The translations under genes and the position numbers were made by a program. Source: an uncultured Bacteroidota bacterium (GTDB taxonomy: Bacteria; Bacteroidota; Bacteroidia; Bacteroidales; UBA12077). Taken from it: a DNA stretch of 34,190 nucleotides. Below are positions 7,787-17,200 of this stretch, one piece after another. The notes under the pieces are model-generated. The model did not search any database. It had not been told where the DNA came from and saw only the letters and a program-made list of their open reading frames with translations. The stretch is from the NCBI GenBank assembly GCA_913055635.1, contig CAJXLK010000040.1, positions 1-34,190 of the forward strand. Reading direction: 5' to 3'. Within the stretch, counting starts at the first letter, position 1; the number at the start of each line of letters is the position of its first letter.

Positions 7787-9013
7787 ATGCCGCGATTCCG
7801 GACCATCGAAGAACTGCTTCTGGAGCTTTACCGCAACCGGGGGCTGTTGTCGGGGATGTTTGGCAAGCGGTACCTTTCGGTTACCGAGGAAGAAATCCTG
7901 CCGCTGCTGGATGATGACCCGGAGAAGCTGGAGCGGCTGGTGGGATATGGCATCCTGGAGAAGGAACACAACACCTACTCGCTCGACAGCCAGCTGCGCG
8001 AGTTCTTCGAAGAGTTCCTGGAGATCAACGAGGAGGTGCACGTGCTTTACATCCGGGAATACCTGGATAAGATTGACAACCTGCGGAACTATTACCTGAA
8101 GGAGACCAACCAGCGGCGCAAGAACCAGCACAGCCAGAAGATCAAGCACTACCTGCGGCGCATCAACCGGGTGACCCTGGGCAATGTGAAGACCCTCCGC
8201 AAAAAGACCGACGACACCTACAAGGCCGAGACCAACTACGAGGTCAAGCGCGATACCCTGAAGGACCTGCGGGACCAGCGCGATAAGCTGGAGGGGGTGC
8301 TCCAGGCCGTCGAGCAAAGGCTCAGCGATGAGCTCTTTTTCCGCAACGCCGCCGACGAAGAGTTCCTCTTTATCATCCACCTCACCAAAATCAACATACA
8401 AAGCGCCCGGCACAACCTGCTCGAGATCCAGCAACAGATCATCGACTACCTCAACCAGGTGGAACACCGCAGTGCTGTGATCGAAAAAGTGTTGCGGCTA
8501 AAAGACATCAAAGACAAGATGCAGCTCAACGAGCTTACCGACTTCGAGCGGCAGGTCAAAGATATTGCCGGTCTTCCGGCCCTCAAACGCGAACAGTTCA
8601 GAACCAGGCTGCCGCTTCGCCTGATCAGTGAAGACGAGCAGCTCCACCAGCTGATCCGGAAAGTGGCGGCTAAAAAGCACAGCCGCCACCTGGAAAAGTT
8701 CAATGTGGCCGATGAACTGGCCGACAAAGACCTGGAAGACCACTACAAGACAGCCCAAACCTACAACCTCGACAAGCTCTTTAAGATCTTCCAGTCGAAG
8801 GACCAGGACCTGTTCCGCTTCATCCTCTGGCACCCTTTCAACCGGGAAGTGGACCAGCGGGAACGGCTGAAGCTCTTCTGCCGGATGGCCTCCAAGTTTG
8901 CCGACCGGCTGCACTTCACCCATCAAACCGAACAATACCATCACTGGGAATACGCCCTGATATATCCCAACAACAAAAAACAAAGCCATGCCCGAGATAC
9001 CCAAAAGCGATAA
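7787..9013 (+). CDS. jetA: JetA-like kleisin subunit of a Wadjet/MukBEF-like SMC system
   Basis: A 408-aa protein, first of four genes in the Wadjet order (kleisin, MukE-like, SMC ATPase, Toprim nuclease). Residues 1-75 look like a winged helix (RTIEELLLELYRNRGLLSGM, then YLSVTEEEILPLL). Residues 85-330 are mostly helical and coiled-coil, and the C-terminus (DLFRFILWHP..., EYALIY) would be the second winged helix that contacts the SMC head. The kleisin would bridge the two JetC heads. It overlaps jetB by 26 bp, so translation is probably coupled. High G+C sets it off from the VapC gene just upstream. A broken second copy of the 5' end lies at 20151. The name comes from gene order and architecture, not from a strong sequence motif. 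Confidence 0.75.
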   Translation: MPRFRTIEELLLELYRNRGLLSGMFGKRYLSVTEEEILPLLDDDPEKLERLVGYGILEKEHNTYSLDSQLREFFEEFLEINEEVHVLYIREYLDKIDNLRNYYLKETNQRRKNQHSQKIKHYLRRINRVTLGNVKTLRKKTDDTYKAETNYEVKRDTLKDLRDQRDKLEGVLQAVEQRLSDELFFRNAADEEFLFIIHLTKINIQSARHNLLEIQQQIIDYLNQVEHRSAVIEKVLRLKDIKDKMQLNELTDFERQVKDIAGLPALKREQFRTRLPLRLISEDEQLHQLIRKVAAKKHSRHLEKFNVADELADKDLEDHYKTAQTYNLDKLFKIFQSKDQDLFRFILWHPFNREVDQRERLKLFCRMASKFADRLHFTHQTEQYHHWEYALIYPNNKKQSHARDTQKR

Positions 9014-9590
9014 AATTTTCGACTGGCTGAGCAAAGGCAACTTCATCAGCTCCAACGCCGTTGACCAGGACCTGCGGCATTACTATGCCATCATCGAGGA
9101 GAACTTCTCCGCCCTCTACCAGCTCTACGAGCAGGTGGGCTATAGCCTGGAGGAAGGCAACAACTATTATCACTTCGGGAAAAAAGACGAGCTGCAAAAC
9201 AGCCAGTCGGTGGAGAAGAAGATTGAAAAAGCCCACAAATGGATCGATATGATGGCCTTTTTCACCACCTATGACCCCTCGTTCACCCGCGGATACCGCT
9301 TCTCCCCCAGCGATGTGCTTCGCCAGATCAACGTCAACGTGGAACTCAAGGAACAGCTGGACCAGCTCAGCGGCCGCACCAGCAAGAAAGACGGCAACTA
9401 CCGCGATATCCTGGACAGCGTGCTGAAGAACCTCAGGGACGAGGGCTTCATCGACCTGGAGAATGAACGCACCCAGACCTACAAGGTGCTCGATGCCTGG
9501 CATTACCTGGAACAAATGGTGATGGCCGTAAATATCAGCGAAGAGGAAACCGATTCAGGCGAAGCACGTACATCGAGTTCTTCTCATTGA
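8988..9590 (+). CDS. jetB: JetB-like (MukE-like) winged-helix subunit
   Basis: A 200-aa protein beginning MPEIPKSDKIFDWLSKGNFI. The helical N-terminus (DLRHYYAIIEENFSALYQLYEQ) and central KKIEKAHKWIDMMAFF..., followed by RYRFSPSDVL-type and DGNYRDILDSVLKNLRDEGF segments, fit the tandem winged-helix MukE/MksE/JetB pattern. That family binds the kleisin and modulates the SMC ATPase. The ATG at 8988 lies inside jetA (26-bp overlap). The last 20 residues are low complexity (EEETDSGEARTSSSSH). A 75-bp spacer separates it from jetC. Sequence identity alone would not name it; the operon position is the main evidence. Confidence 0.7.
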   Translation: MPEIPKSDKIFDWLSKGNFISSNAVDQDLRHYYAIIEENFSALYQLYEQVGYSLEEGNNYYHFGKKDELQNSQSVEKKIEKAHKWIDMMAFFTTYDPSFTRGYRFSPSDVLRQINVNVELKEQLDQLSGRTSKKDGNYRDILDSVLKNLRDEGFIDLENERTQTYKVLDAWHYLEQMVMAVNISEEETDSGEARTSSSSH

Positions 9591-9665
9591 CCTCAAGAGT
9601 TTTAAGGCTCATCATTAAGCCAAACATGACAAACCCATGATCCACTTAATAAACCTAGTTTTCCC

Positions 9666-12600
9666 ATGCAGCAACTGAACCGGATCATACTGATGAACAG
9701 CGCCACGGTGCCTTACCAGGAGATTGAACTGGACGGCAACATCCATTTCATCGGCACCCAGGGTGTGGGCAAGAGCACGGTGCTCCGGGCGGTGCTTTTC
9801 TTCTACATCGCCGACACCCGCCGGCTGGGCCTGTCGAAGGAGCAAAAATCGTTCGCCGAATACTACTTCCCGTATGTCAATTCATACATCGCATACGAGG
9901 TGCAAAAAGGAGAGCGCCTGTTCACGGTGTGGCTGCTGAAAAAGCAGAACCGCCTGGCTTTTCGTTTCATTGACGGGGCTTTCCGGCGGGATTGCTTCAT
10001 CGGGAAGAACCAGGTTTTAAACGAGGAAGAAGCCATCGCCCGCCTTACCCAGAGCCACATCCAGGTGGGCAAGCCCATCACCAACTTCACCGAGTACCGC
10101 AACATGCTGTACGGGGCCGCCCGCAACAAGCAACGCTACAGCCTGATGGAAAGCAAGACATACCAGAACATTCCCCGCACCATCAGCAACGTGTTCATGA
10201 ACTCCTCGCTGGATGCCAGCTTCATCAAAAGAACCATCATCCACTCGCTCAGCGACGAGCCCTATGCGATTGATCTGGAAACCCACCGCCACCACATAAG
10301 CCGGGTTCAGCGCAACTATTACGACATCCTCGAATACAAGAAACACCACCAGCGTGTAGCCAACATCATCAAACAGTACGAGGCCTACCTGGAGCTGCAG
10401 GAACAGATCAAACGCACGGCCTGGCAGCTGGGAGCAGCCTACAACCATTCCCGCAGTGCCCTGCATGAAATCAATGGACAAATCAATGATTACACGGGGA
10501 AGATATCCGGAGTGAAGGAGCAGCTGGAAAAGGCCCGTTCCAATGCCGAGGGCGAACTGCAGACCCTCCGCAACAAGCTGGCCGTGCAGAAGGAGAACCT
10601 GAAGAAGGCCCGCGAACTGGACAAGAAATACAAAGAGCTGGACATTGATAACCTCCTGGCCGAATACAACCAAAAAGACCATTACGCCAACCGCAAAAAG
10701 CAACTGCAGGACCAGCTCAACCACCTGACCGAAAAGTCGGGTTCACTCAAGGCCGCCTATGACAACCAGCTCAGGCATATCGAGCTGAACACCCGGGAGG
10801 CGAACCAGAAGCTGGAATCCCGGATAGCGGCCGAGCGGGAAGATTATCACACCGCCAAGGACCAGATCACCGCCCAGTACGATGCACGCATGGACGAGCT
10901 GCGGGAGGAAGAAAAAGAACGGCTGGAGGAGTTGCTCAATGCCATCCATCAGCAGGAAAGGGAAATTGACCGGCTAAAGGGCAAAGAAGAACAGGTCAGG
11001 AGCCAGTCCTTCCGCAGAGAAGAGCAAGAGGAGCTTTCCGGGCGGATCATTGAGACGGAAAAACGCCTGACCACCCTCGACCATGAGATTCAGCAGATCA
11101 ACCAGCGGGAAAAGACCGAACAGGTAAAGGCCGAACAGCAGGAAAAAGAGCTGGAAAATAAATACACCGCTGCCATCGATGATTATCAACGGCAGATACA
11201 GGAGCTGGCCGGGCGGGAACAAACGCTGCAGCGGCAACTGGACCAATACAGCAACACCCTGCTGGAGTACCTCGAACAAAACAAGCCCGGCTGGCGGGAT
11301 GACATCGGCAAGGTGGCAGGCAGCGAGATCCTTCTGCATACCGGCCTGGAGCCCAAACAAGGGGAAGGCAACAGCCTCTATGGCATCCGGATCAACACCG
11401 ACAAGCTGGAAGCGAGCCCGCTTTCAAGGGCATACCTTCGCGAGCAACTGGAAAAAGCTGCGGGCGAAAGAAAATCGCTGGGCAGGGAACTGGAAAAGAC
11501 CCGCCAGAATAAGGAAGAAGAAAGCAGCAAGCTGCAGAAAAAAATCAACAAGGCGTTCCGCGACCTGAAAAAGGAGCGGGAGAAAAAGCAATATGAGCGG
11601 GAACAACAGGCAATCACGCTGGAGTCGCTCCGAAACGAGCAGCAGAACCTGAAGGAGAAAGCCGAAGGGGAAAGGGAACAGGCCCTGGCTGAAGTCAGGG
11701 ATAAGATAGCCGCGACAGAGCAGGCATTAAGCGAAGATCAGCAAAAGCACAAACAGGAAAAGGAAGCCTACGAAAAATCGCTGGAAAAGCTGGAGCAACA
11801 AAAAAAGGAGCAGACAGAGGGGCGGGCTGCAAAACGCGACAAGGCCATCCGCGAGTGGCAGAAGAAGATCCGGGAAAACGAGGAGGCCGCTTCCAGGGAA
11901 AAGGAGGAGGTCACCCAACAGCGCGACCAGGCCTTGCAGCAGAAAGGGGTAGACACCCAAACCCTGCGCGATCTGGAGCAACAGATCAAAGAGCTGGATG
12001 AGGCCCTTCACCAGATCGAGCAGTACACCCAGACGGTGATGGAGTACTGGAAGGACCACCGGGAGTACCTTTCCCAGGTGGACCATTTCAAGCAAAACCG
12101 CGACCACCTCAGCAACAAACTGCAGAAGCGGGAGGCCCGCTGGAAAGAGCGGGAAGAAGGCTTCAACCAACAGATCCGTCAAAAAGAAGAGGAGAAGCGG
12201 GAGCTGGAGAAACAGCGGGATCACCATCAGCGGCAGGTCAATAAGATGGACGATGCCTTCCGCCAGGAAGAACTCTACCAGGAACTGCGCAACTACATCG
12301 AAAACAGCGACAAGCACGAAAAGGAGGACGTGGAGACCATTATCGACAAGCTGCGCAACCAGAAGAACAGCACCTACACCAAAGCCGGTAAGCTGCGGGA
12401 GCAAATCGCCAACTTCGCCGGCTTCTTCGGGGAAGACAACACCCTGCAGCTGCCCGTGAAGGTCCAGACCGACACCGAGATGATCGATTTTGCCGAGATG
12501 CTCAAAGACATCGAAGACAACCAGAAGATCACCGACATGGAGCTGGACGTGACCAAAAAGTACGCCATGATGATCAACCACATCGGCAAGGACACCGACG

Positions 12601-13283
12601 AGCTGTTCAAGAAGGAGGAAGAGATCCAGAAAGTGGTAAGCCGGATGAACACCGATTTCCGCAACTCCAACTTCGTGGGGGTGGTGCGCTCCATCGAGAT
12701 GCGCCTGCAGGAAGGGGCCGATCCCATCATCGATCTGCTGCGCAGGATACAGGATTTTCGCCGCGACCATATGTTTGCCGTTGGCGAGACCAACCTGTTC
12801 AGCCAAAACAAGGACAAAAGCGGCAACAACAAAGCCGTGGAGATGCTCGAGGAACTCGACAAGCGCATCCGCAACCACAAGGAGAGGTGGGTGAGCATCG
12901 AGAATGCCTTTGAGCTGGAGTTCCGCATCCGTGAAAACGAGAACGACACGGGATGGGTCTCACGCCTGGCCAACGTGGGATCGCACGGCACCGACATCCT
13001 GGTGAAATCCATGATCTACATCAACCTGCTGAACATCTTCAAAAAACGCGAGGCCAAAAAGAACAGCGACACCCGCATCCATTGCCTGATCGATGAGGTG
13101 GGTATCCTGCACGACACCAACGTGCGCGGGCTCATCAACTTCGCCGCCGAACGCGACATCTTCCTGATCAACAGCTCGCCCAACTCGCACAACGAGGAGG
13201 ATTACAAGCACATCTACCAGTTCTCCAAGGACCCTGAATCAAACAAAACAGAAATATTTAAACTACTGAGCAATACGGTGTAG
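9666..13283 (+). CDS. jetC: JetC-like SMC/MukB-type coiled-coil ATPase
   Basis: A 1205-aa P-loop ATPase. Walker A is FIGTQGVGKST near residues 29-38. Walker B is IHCLIDE near 1137-1144, with an ABC-like signature region GSHGTDILVKSM just before it, followed by a switch strand FLINSSP. Between lie two long coiled-coil arms (about 230-530 and 600-960) flanking a compact globular hinge near 538-600 (PGWRDDIGKV to LYGIRINTDKLE). It has only two cysteines, in the head regions, so there is no Rad50 zinc hook; this argues for SMC/MukB type rather than SbcC. The role in Wadjet is ATP-driven loop extrusion on DNA, which licenses cleavage by JetD. Q/E/K-rich coils make identity-based naming risky; head motifs and gene order support the call. 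Confidence 0.82.
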   Translation: MQQLNRIILMNSATVPYQEIELDGNIHFIGTQGVGKSTVLRAVLFFYIADTRRLGLSKEQKSFAEYYFPYVNSYIAYEVQKGERLFTVWLLKKQNRLAFRFIDGAFRRDCFIGKNQVLNEEEAIARLTQSHIQVGKPITNFTEYRNMLYGAARNKQRYSLMESKTYQNIPRTISNVFMNSSLDASFIKRTIIHSLSDEPYAIDLETHRHHISRVQRNYYDILEYKKHHQRVANIIKQYEAYLELQEQIKRTAWQLGAAYNHSRSALHEINGQINDYTGKISGVKEQLEKARSNAEGELQTLRNKLAVQKENLKKARELDKKYKELDIDNLLAEYNQKDHYANRKKQLQDQLNHLTEKSGSLKAAYDNQLRHIELNTREANQKLESRIAAEREDYHTAKDQITAQYDARMDELREEEKERLEELLNAIHQQEREIDRLKGKEEQVRSQSFRREEQEELSGRIIETEKRLTTLDHEIQQINQREKTEQVKAEQQEKELENKYTAAIDDYQRQIQELAGREQTLQRQLDQYSNTLLEYLEQNKPGWRDDIGKVAGSEILLHTGLEPKQGEGNSLYGIRINTDKLEASPLSRAYLREQLEKAAGERKSLGRELEKTRQNKEEESSKLQKKINKAFRDLKKEREKKQYEREQQAITLESLRNEQQNLKEKAEGEREQALAEVRDKIAATEQALSEDQQKHKQEKEAYEKSLEKLEQQKKEQTEGRAAKRDKAIREWQKKIRENEEAASREKEEVTQQRDQALQQKGVDTQTLRDLEQQIKELDEALHQIEQYTQTVMEYWKDHREYLSQVDHFKQNRDHLSNKLQKREARWKEREEGFNQQIRQKEEEKRELEKQRDHHQRQVNKMDDAFRQEELYQELRNYIENSDKHEKEDVETIIDKLRNQKNSTYTKAGKLREQIANFAGFFGEDNTLQLPVKVQTDTEMIDFAEMLKDIEDNQKITDMELDVTKKYAMMINHIGKDTDELFKKEEEIQKVVSRMNTDFRNSNFVGVVRSIEMRLQEGADPIIDLLRRIQDFRRDHMFAVGETNLFSQNKDKSGNNKAVEMLEELDKRIRNHKERWVSIENAFELEFRIRENENDTGWVSRLANVGSHGTDILVKSMIYINLLNIFKKREAKKNSDTRIHCLIDEVGILHDTNVRGLINFAAERDIFLINSSPNSHNEEDYKHIYQFSKDPESNKTEIFKLLSNTV

Positions 13284-13347
13284 CGATGGAACATAATCCA
13301 CAAGGTCATATCATCTTTCATAACCTGAATCCCTCTAAAAACAAAAA

Positions 13348-14214
13348 ATGAAGACACCGATCAAACCTTCTTTTGCCAAAGCGTTGCTGCGGATGGCAGG
13401 TGGAGAGACCCTGAAAGCCTCCGATATCAGCGACAGGAAAACCCTGGAGGTGTTTGTCCAGGACGGGGTGGTGGAGAAGGTGCCGGTGTCGCGCAAACGT
13501 TTTGTTTACCGGGTACCGGATGCGGCTTTGCTGAAGGATTACCTGGCTGCCAATTACCAGATCAAAGACCTGGAGGCTTACCTGGAAATCCTATCCCGGG
13601 ATGAAGCAAGCGGGGCGGACTCGCTCAAAGCCACCTACCATACCAAAACCAAACGAACCACAGCGATGCCGGGTTTTTTTGTTAAAACCCTCCAACCCCT
13701 TCCTGTGCGTCTTAACCAGGAAGCCCTGAGCCTGCCGGCCTCCAAGGGGATGGAGACATTCATCTCGGAACCGGAAAACCTGGCAGTACCGGAAGATGTA
13801 ACCATCATCGGGGTGGAGAACCCGGAGGCTTTTCTTAAGATCGACAGGTTGGGTAAGCACTTCAAAGAATATGAGCCCTGCCTTTTCGTGCTGCGCTACA
13901 TGAGCAAAGGGCTGGTGCCATGGCTACAAACCATTCCCAATCCCTACCTGCATTTCGGGGATTTCGACCTGAGCGGGCTGCAGATCTACATCAGTGAATA
14001 TAAGAGGTACCTGGACGCGGCCCGCTGCAACTTCTTTGTGCCGGGTAACATAGAAGAGCTAATCCTGTCCTACGGCAACCTAGAATTATATGACCGGCAG
14101 GTACAACACACCCAAAACCTGGACACCTCGAATCATCCGGAAATACGAGAACTTGCCCGCATCATCCGTAAATATGGAAAGGGACTGGAACAGGAGATAT
14201 TGTTGAAGCACTGA
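13348..14214 (+). CDS. jetD: JetD-like Toprim nuclease subunit (short form)
   Basis: A 288-aa protein. The C-terminal half is a Toprim domain of the JetD/DUF2220 family: catalytic Glu in TIIGVENPEAF (E157) and the Asp pair in HFGDFDLSGL (D205, D207), followed by NLELYDRQVQHTQNLD and a helical end. The N-terminus (1-65) looks like a winged helix (TLEVFVQDGVVEKVPVSRKR). Known JetD proteins are usually about 350-400 aa with a larger N-terminal DUF3322 arm; here that part is much reduced. JetD is the endonuclease that cuts plasmid DNA once JetABC has loaded. The gene follows jetC after 64 bp and ends convergent with SNF2. All Toprim residues are present, so it should be active. Confidence 0.82.
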   Translation: MKTPIKPSFAKALLRMAGGETLKASDISDRKTLEVFVQDGVVEKVPVSRKRFVYRVPDAALLKDYLAANYQIKDLEAYLEILSRDEASGADSLKATYHTKTKRTTAMPGFFVKTLQPLPVRLNQEALSLPASKGMETFISEPENLAVPEDVTIIGVENPEAFLKIDRLGKHFKEYEPCLFVLRYMSKGLVPWLQTIPNPYLHFGDFDLSGLQIYISEYKRYLDAARCNFFVPGNIEELILSYGNLELYDRQVQHTQNLDTSNHPEIRELARIIRKYGKGLEQEILLKH

Positions 14215-14255
14215 CAGGAAAAACAACCGGGCAGCTTCATGTTAAAAAACAAAGC

Positions 14256-14269
14256 AAAAGCATGCTTTT
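14256..14269. terminator. Palindromic bidirectional terminator candidate between jetD and SNF2
   Basis: AAAAGCATGCTTTT is a perfect 14-nt palindrome in the 58-bp spacer between two convergent genes, with flanking AGC/GCT bases extending it imperfectly. The position and the A/T ends fit a bidirectional terminator. The stem is weak in GC pairs, so efficiency is uncertain. Confidence 0.45.
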
Positions 14270-14272
14270 CGC

Positions 14273-17200
14273 TCACTCAAATATGGCCCGGATGTCTTCT
14301 TCGGTGAGCTGTTTGACGAAGCTCTGCTCGGCGCTGACCAGGTCGGCAGCCAGCGTTTTTTTGTTCTCCTGCAGCTTCAGGATCTTATCTTCCACCGTAT
14401 CCTTGCAGATCATCTTATAGGCGAAGATGTGCTTGTCCTGCCCGATGCGGTGGGTGCGGTCGATGGCCTGCTGTTCCACGGCCGGGTTCCACCAGGGGTC
14501 GATCAGGTAGATGTAATCGGCCTCGGTCAGGTTCAGTCCCAGTCCGCCGGCTTTCAGGCTGATGACCATCACGCGGCAGTCGCCGTTATCCTGGAAATCC
14601 CGGACGGCCTTTTGGCGGTCGCGGGTGGACCCGTCGAGGTAGCTGTAGGCCACCCCCTCCTGCTCCAGCTCGCGGGTAACCAGGCTAAGCATGCTGACAA
14701 ACTGGGAGAAGATCAGCACCTTGTGATCACCCGTTTTCTCGCGGATATGGCGCATCAGCTCCTGCAGCTTCACCGAGCTGCTGCCATAGTCTTCTTCGGT
14801 GTTCATGATGGCCGGGGAGTCGCATATTTGCCTGAGCCGCGTAAGGGCTTCCAGCACGTTGAACCGGGCCTGGTCCAGTCCCACCTCATCTACTTTCGAG
14901 AGAACCTTCTCCCGGTAATCTTTTTTGAAGGCTTCATATACCTGCCGCTGCTCTTTGTCCATCTCGCAGTACAGGGGTATCTCGGTTTTGGGTGGCAGCT
15001 CCGAGGCCACCTTCTCCTTGGTCCTGCGCAGCAGGAACGGTTTGATCAGCTGCTGCAGCTCGCGGGTCTTCTGCTTGTCTTTTTCCTTGTCGATGGGCAG
15101 GGCGTATTCTTTTTGGAAAAATTTCTGCGATCCCAGCAGGCCGGGGTTGACGAACTGCATCTGGGCATACAGCTCCATGGTATTGTTCTCTATGGGTGTT
15201 CCGGTAAGGGTAAAGCGGTACCGGGCATCGATCAGGCTCACTGCTTTAAAACGCAAGGATGTAGGGTTCTTGATGGCCTGTGACTCGTCCAGCACCGCGG
15301 TGGTAAAACGGAAATGCCGGATCCAGTCAATATCCCTGGCCAAAGTGCCGTAGGTGGTAAGGATCACATCCTCATCCGCCCATTCGGCAGTGTCCTTATC
15401 TCTTTGTGGTCCCCAGTGGACCCGGTAGCTCATGTTAGGGGTGAACTTGGAGATCTCGTTCTCCCAGTTGAAAAGCAGGGTGGTGGGGGCTACCACCAGG
15501 AAGGTCATCTTTTCAGAGCCGTTGGCCTGCTGGATATGCCTAAACAAAGCCAGCATCTGCAGAGTCTTGCCCAGGCCCATATCGTCGGCCAGGATGCCGC
15601 CCCACCCGAAGTGCAACAGGAAGGCCATCCAGTTTAACCCGGATTGTTGGTAATCCCTCAGCTCCGCTTGCAATCCCCGCGGTTTCTCTACCGGCTCAAT
15701 CTTCTCGAAGGATTTCAGCAGCTTCTTCTTCTCCCGAATCTCCTTCTTAAGTCTTTTATTGTCGAGCTGCTTGTACAACCGGTCGACCAGGTGAAAATGC
15801 AGCTTGCTGACCTTCAGCTTTCCGTCCTCCACCTTGCCAAACTTCAGCAGGTTGGCCCATTGCTCGAGCCACTCTCCGGGCAGGATGCCCCAGGTATCTT
15901 CGCCCAGCTTCACGTAGTTTTGCTGTTTCATCACCGCCTTGCGGACCTCCTTCAGGGATGCCTGCTGATCGCCAAACTGCACCTTTATGTCCATGTCAAA
16001 CCAGTCGATGCCCGAGTTCACCGAAAAGGATGTTTTGGGCTTAGCGGGATTGTACCGGATGTTTTTAAGGCTGCGAATACCGTAAACTTCAATGCCATGC
16101 TCACGACACTTTTCATAAAAATCGAAAAACCACATCCGCTTCATCACCTCATCGGCATGGAGAAAATAATATTCCTGCTCTGAGAAAGGATTGAACCGGG
16201 AATGAAGATTCACGATAAAATCCCGGATCTCTTGCTCAAAAGCCTTGTCACGGTGTATCACCATAAGCTGGTCATCCGAATAGTAGTAGAGTTTGTCGCC
16301 ATCCTCATTGAGCATCACCTCTATATGCCCGTAGGTGATAACGGGATAGAACAGCAGGAATTCTCCGGTTTCACTCAGGTTGATCTTTGCAGAAGGCTTT
16401 TGTTCTTGCCGTTGTGGTTTCATCTTTTCATCCATTTCAACGTGTATCTGGTTTTGAACTTTTTGTATGAATTCTTTAAACACTTTGTGCCATCGCTCCG
16501 GCTCCATTTCAATGACAGCAGTTTCCTTAAACCCGAAATAGGCGGCAAGCAGAAAATGGTGGTGGCTCTTCCACTGAAATAGATCTCCGTTTAAGGTGAT
16601 GTGGATCCATGGCGGATAATAAGGGGGCTGCAGGGGAAAAGGAAGCTCATCGCCATCGAGGGTAATAAAAAAACGAATCTGTGTCCTGTCCTCCAGCTGG
16701 TCAACATACAGGCGGGTGGAAAGTTCGTTTTGATTTTGAACAGCCAGTGGTTTCAGATCTCTTGCTGCAATATTATGTCTGTCGCCCTTACCATGATAAT
16801 AATAAAGGTATTTATCCTTTGTCTTATCTAAAAATTCCCGAAGATAGCCCAGGTAAAAAGCGGAATAATCCTTTAGACGGAACAGGGCCCGCTGATTTTC
16901 CTTTATATCTGAAGGGCTCAGCCAGCCGGTTCCTTTGCCGGTGACATGATGAATGTGCCGGTTCAGCCATGGGCCCATTTGGTTGTTGCGTTTCATCAGG
17001 GAGATGATATCCTGATCTTCCGGATCAATGTCCTTCAACAGATCGTCAACAGGAAATAAATTCCCAACCACGCGAACTCTGTTCTTATGCATCGACCGAT
17101 CCTTGCGTAGCCGGCCGTGGATCAGCTCCGTATCCAATACTTCCAGTCCGGAATCAATATCTGATGGGATAAGTGTATAGCCCAAAGCCGTTTCATCCGT

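Noticed and set aside
7763-8467. A 234-codon antisense frame opposite jetA.
   Set aside because: It is a Leu/Val-rich shadow of the kleisin gene, overlapping its whole first half.
11727-12878. A 383-codon antisense frame inside jetC, Leu/Val-rich.
   Set aside because: It mirrors the Gln/Glu/Lys-rich coiled-coil codons of jetC on the opposite strand; composition is artificial and no motif is present.
9666-13283. Reading JetC as SbcC/Rad50 because of the nearby SbcD-like gene.
   Set aside because: No CxxC zinc hook is present, the hinge is a compact globular domain, and its operon partners are a kleisin, a MukE-like protein and a Toprim nuclease; the SbcD-like gene has its own ATPase at 21646.
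14429-15283. A 284-codon antisense frame inside the SNF2 gene.
   Set aside because: It overlaps the conserved helicase core on the other strand and has no recognisable motif.
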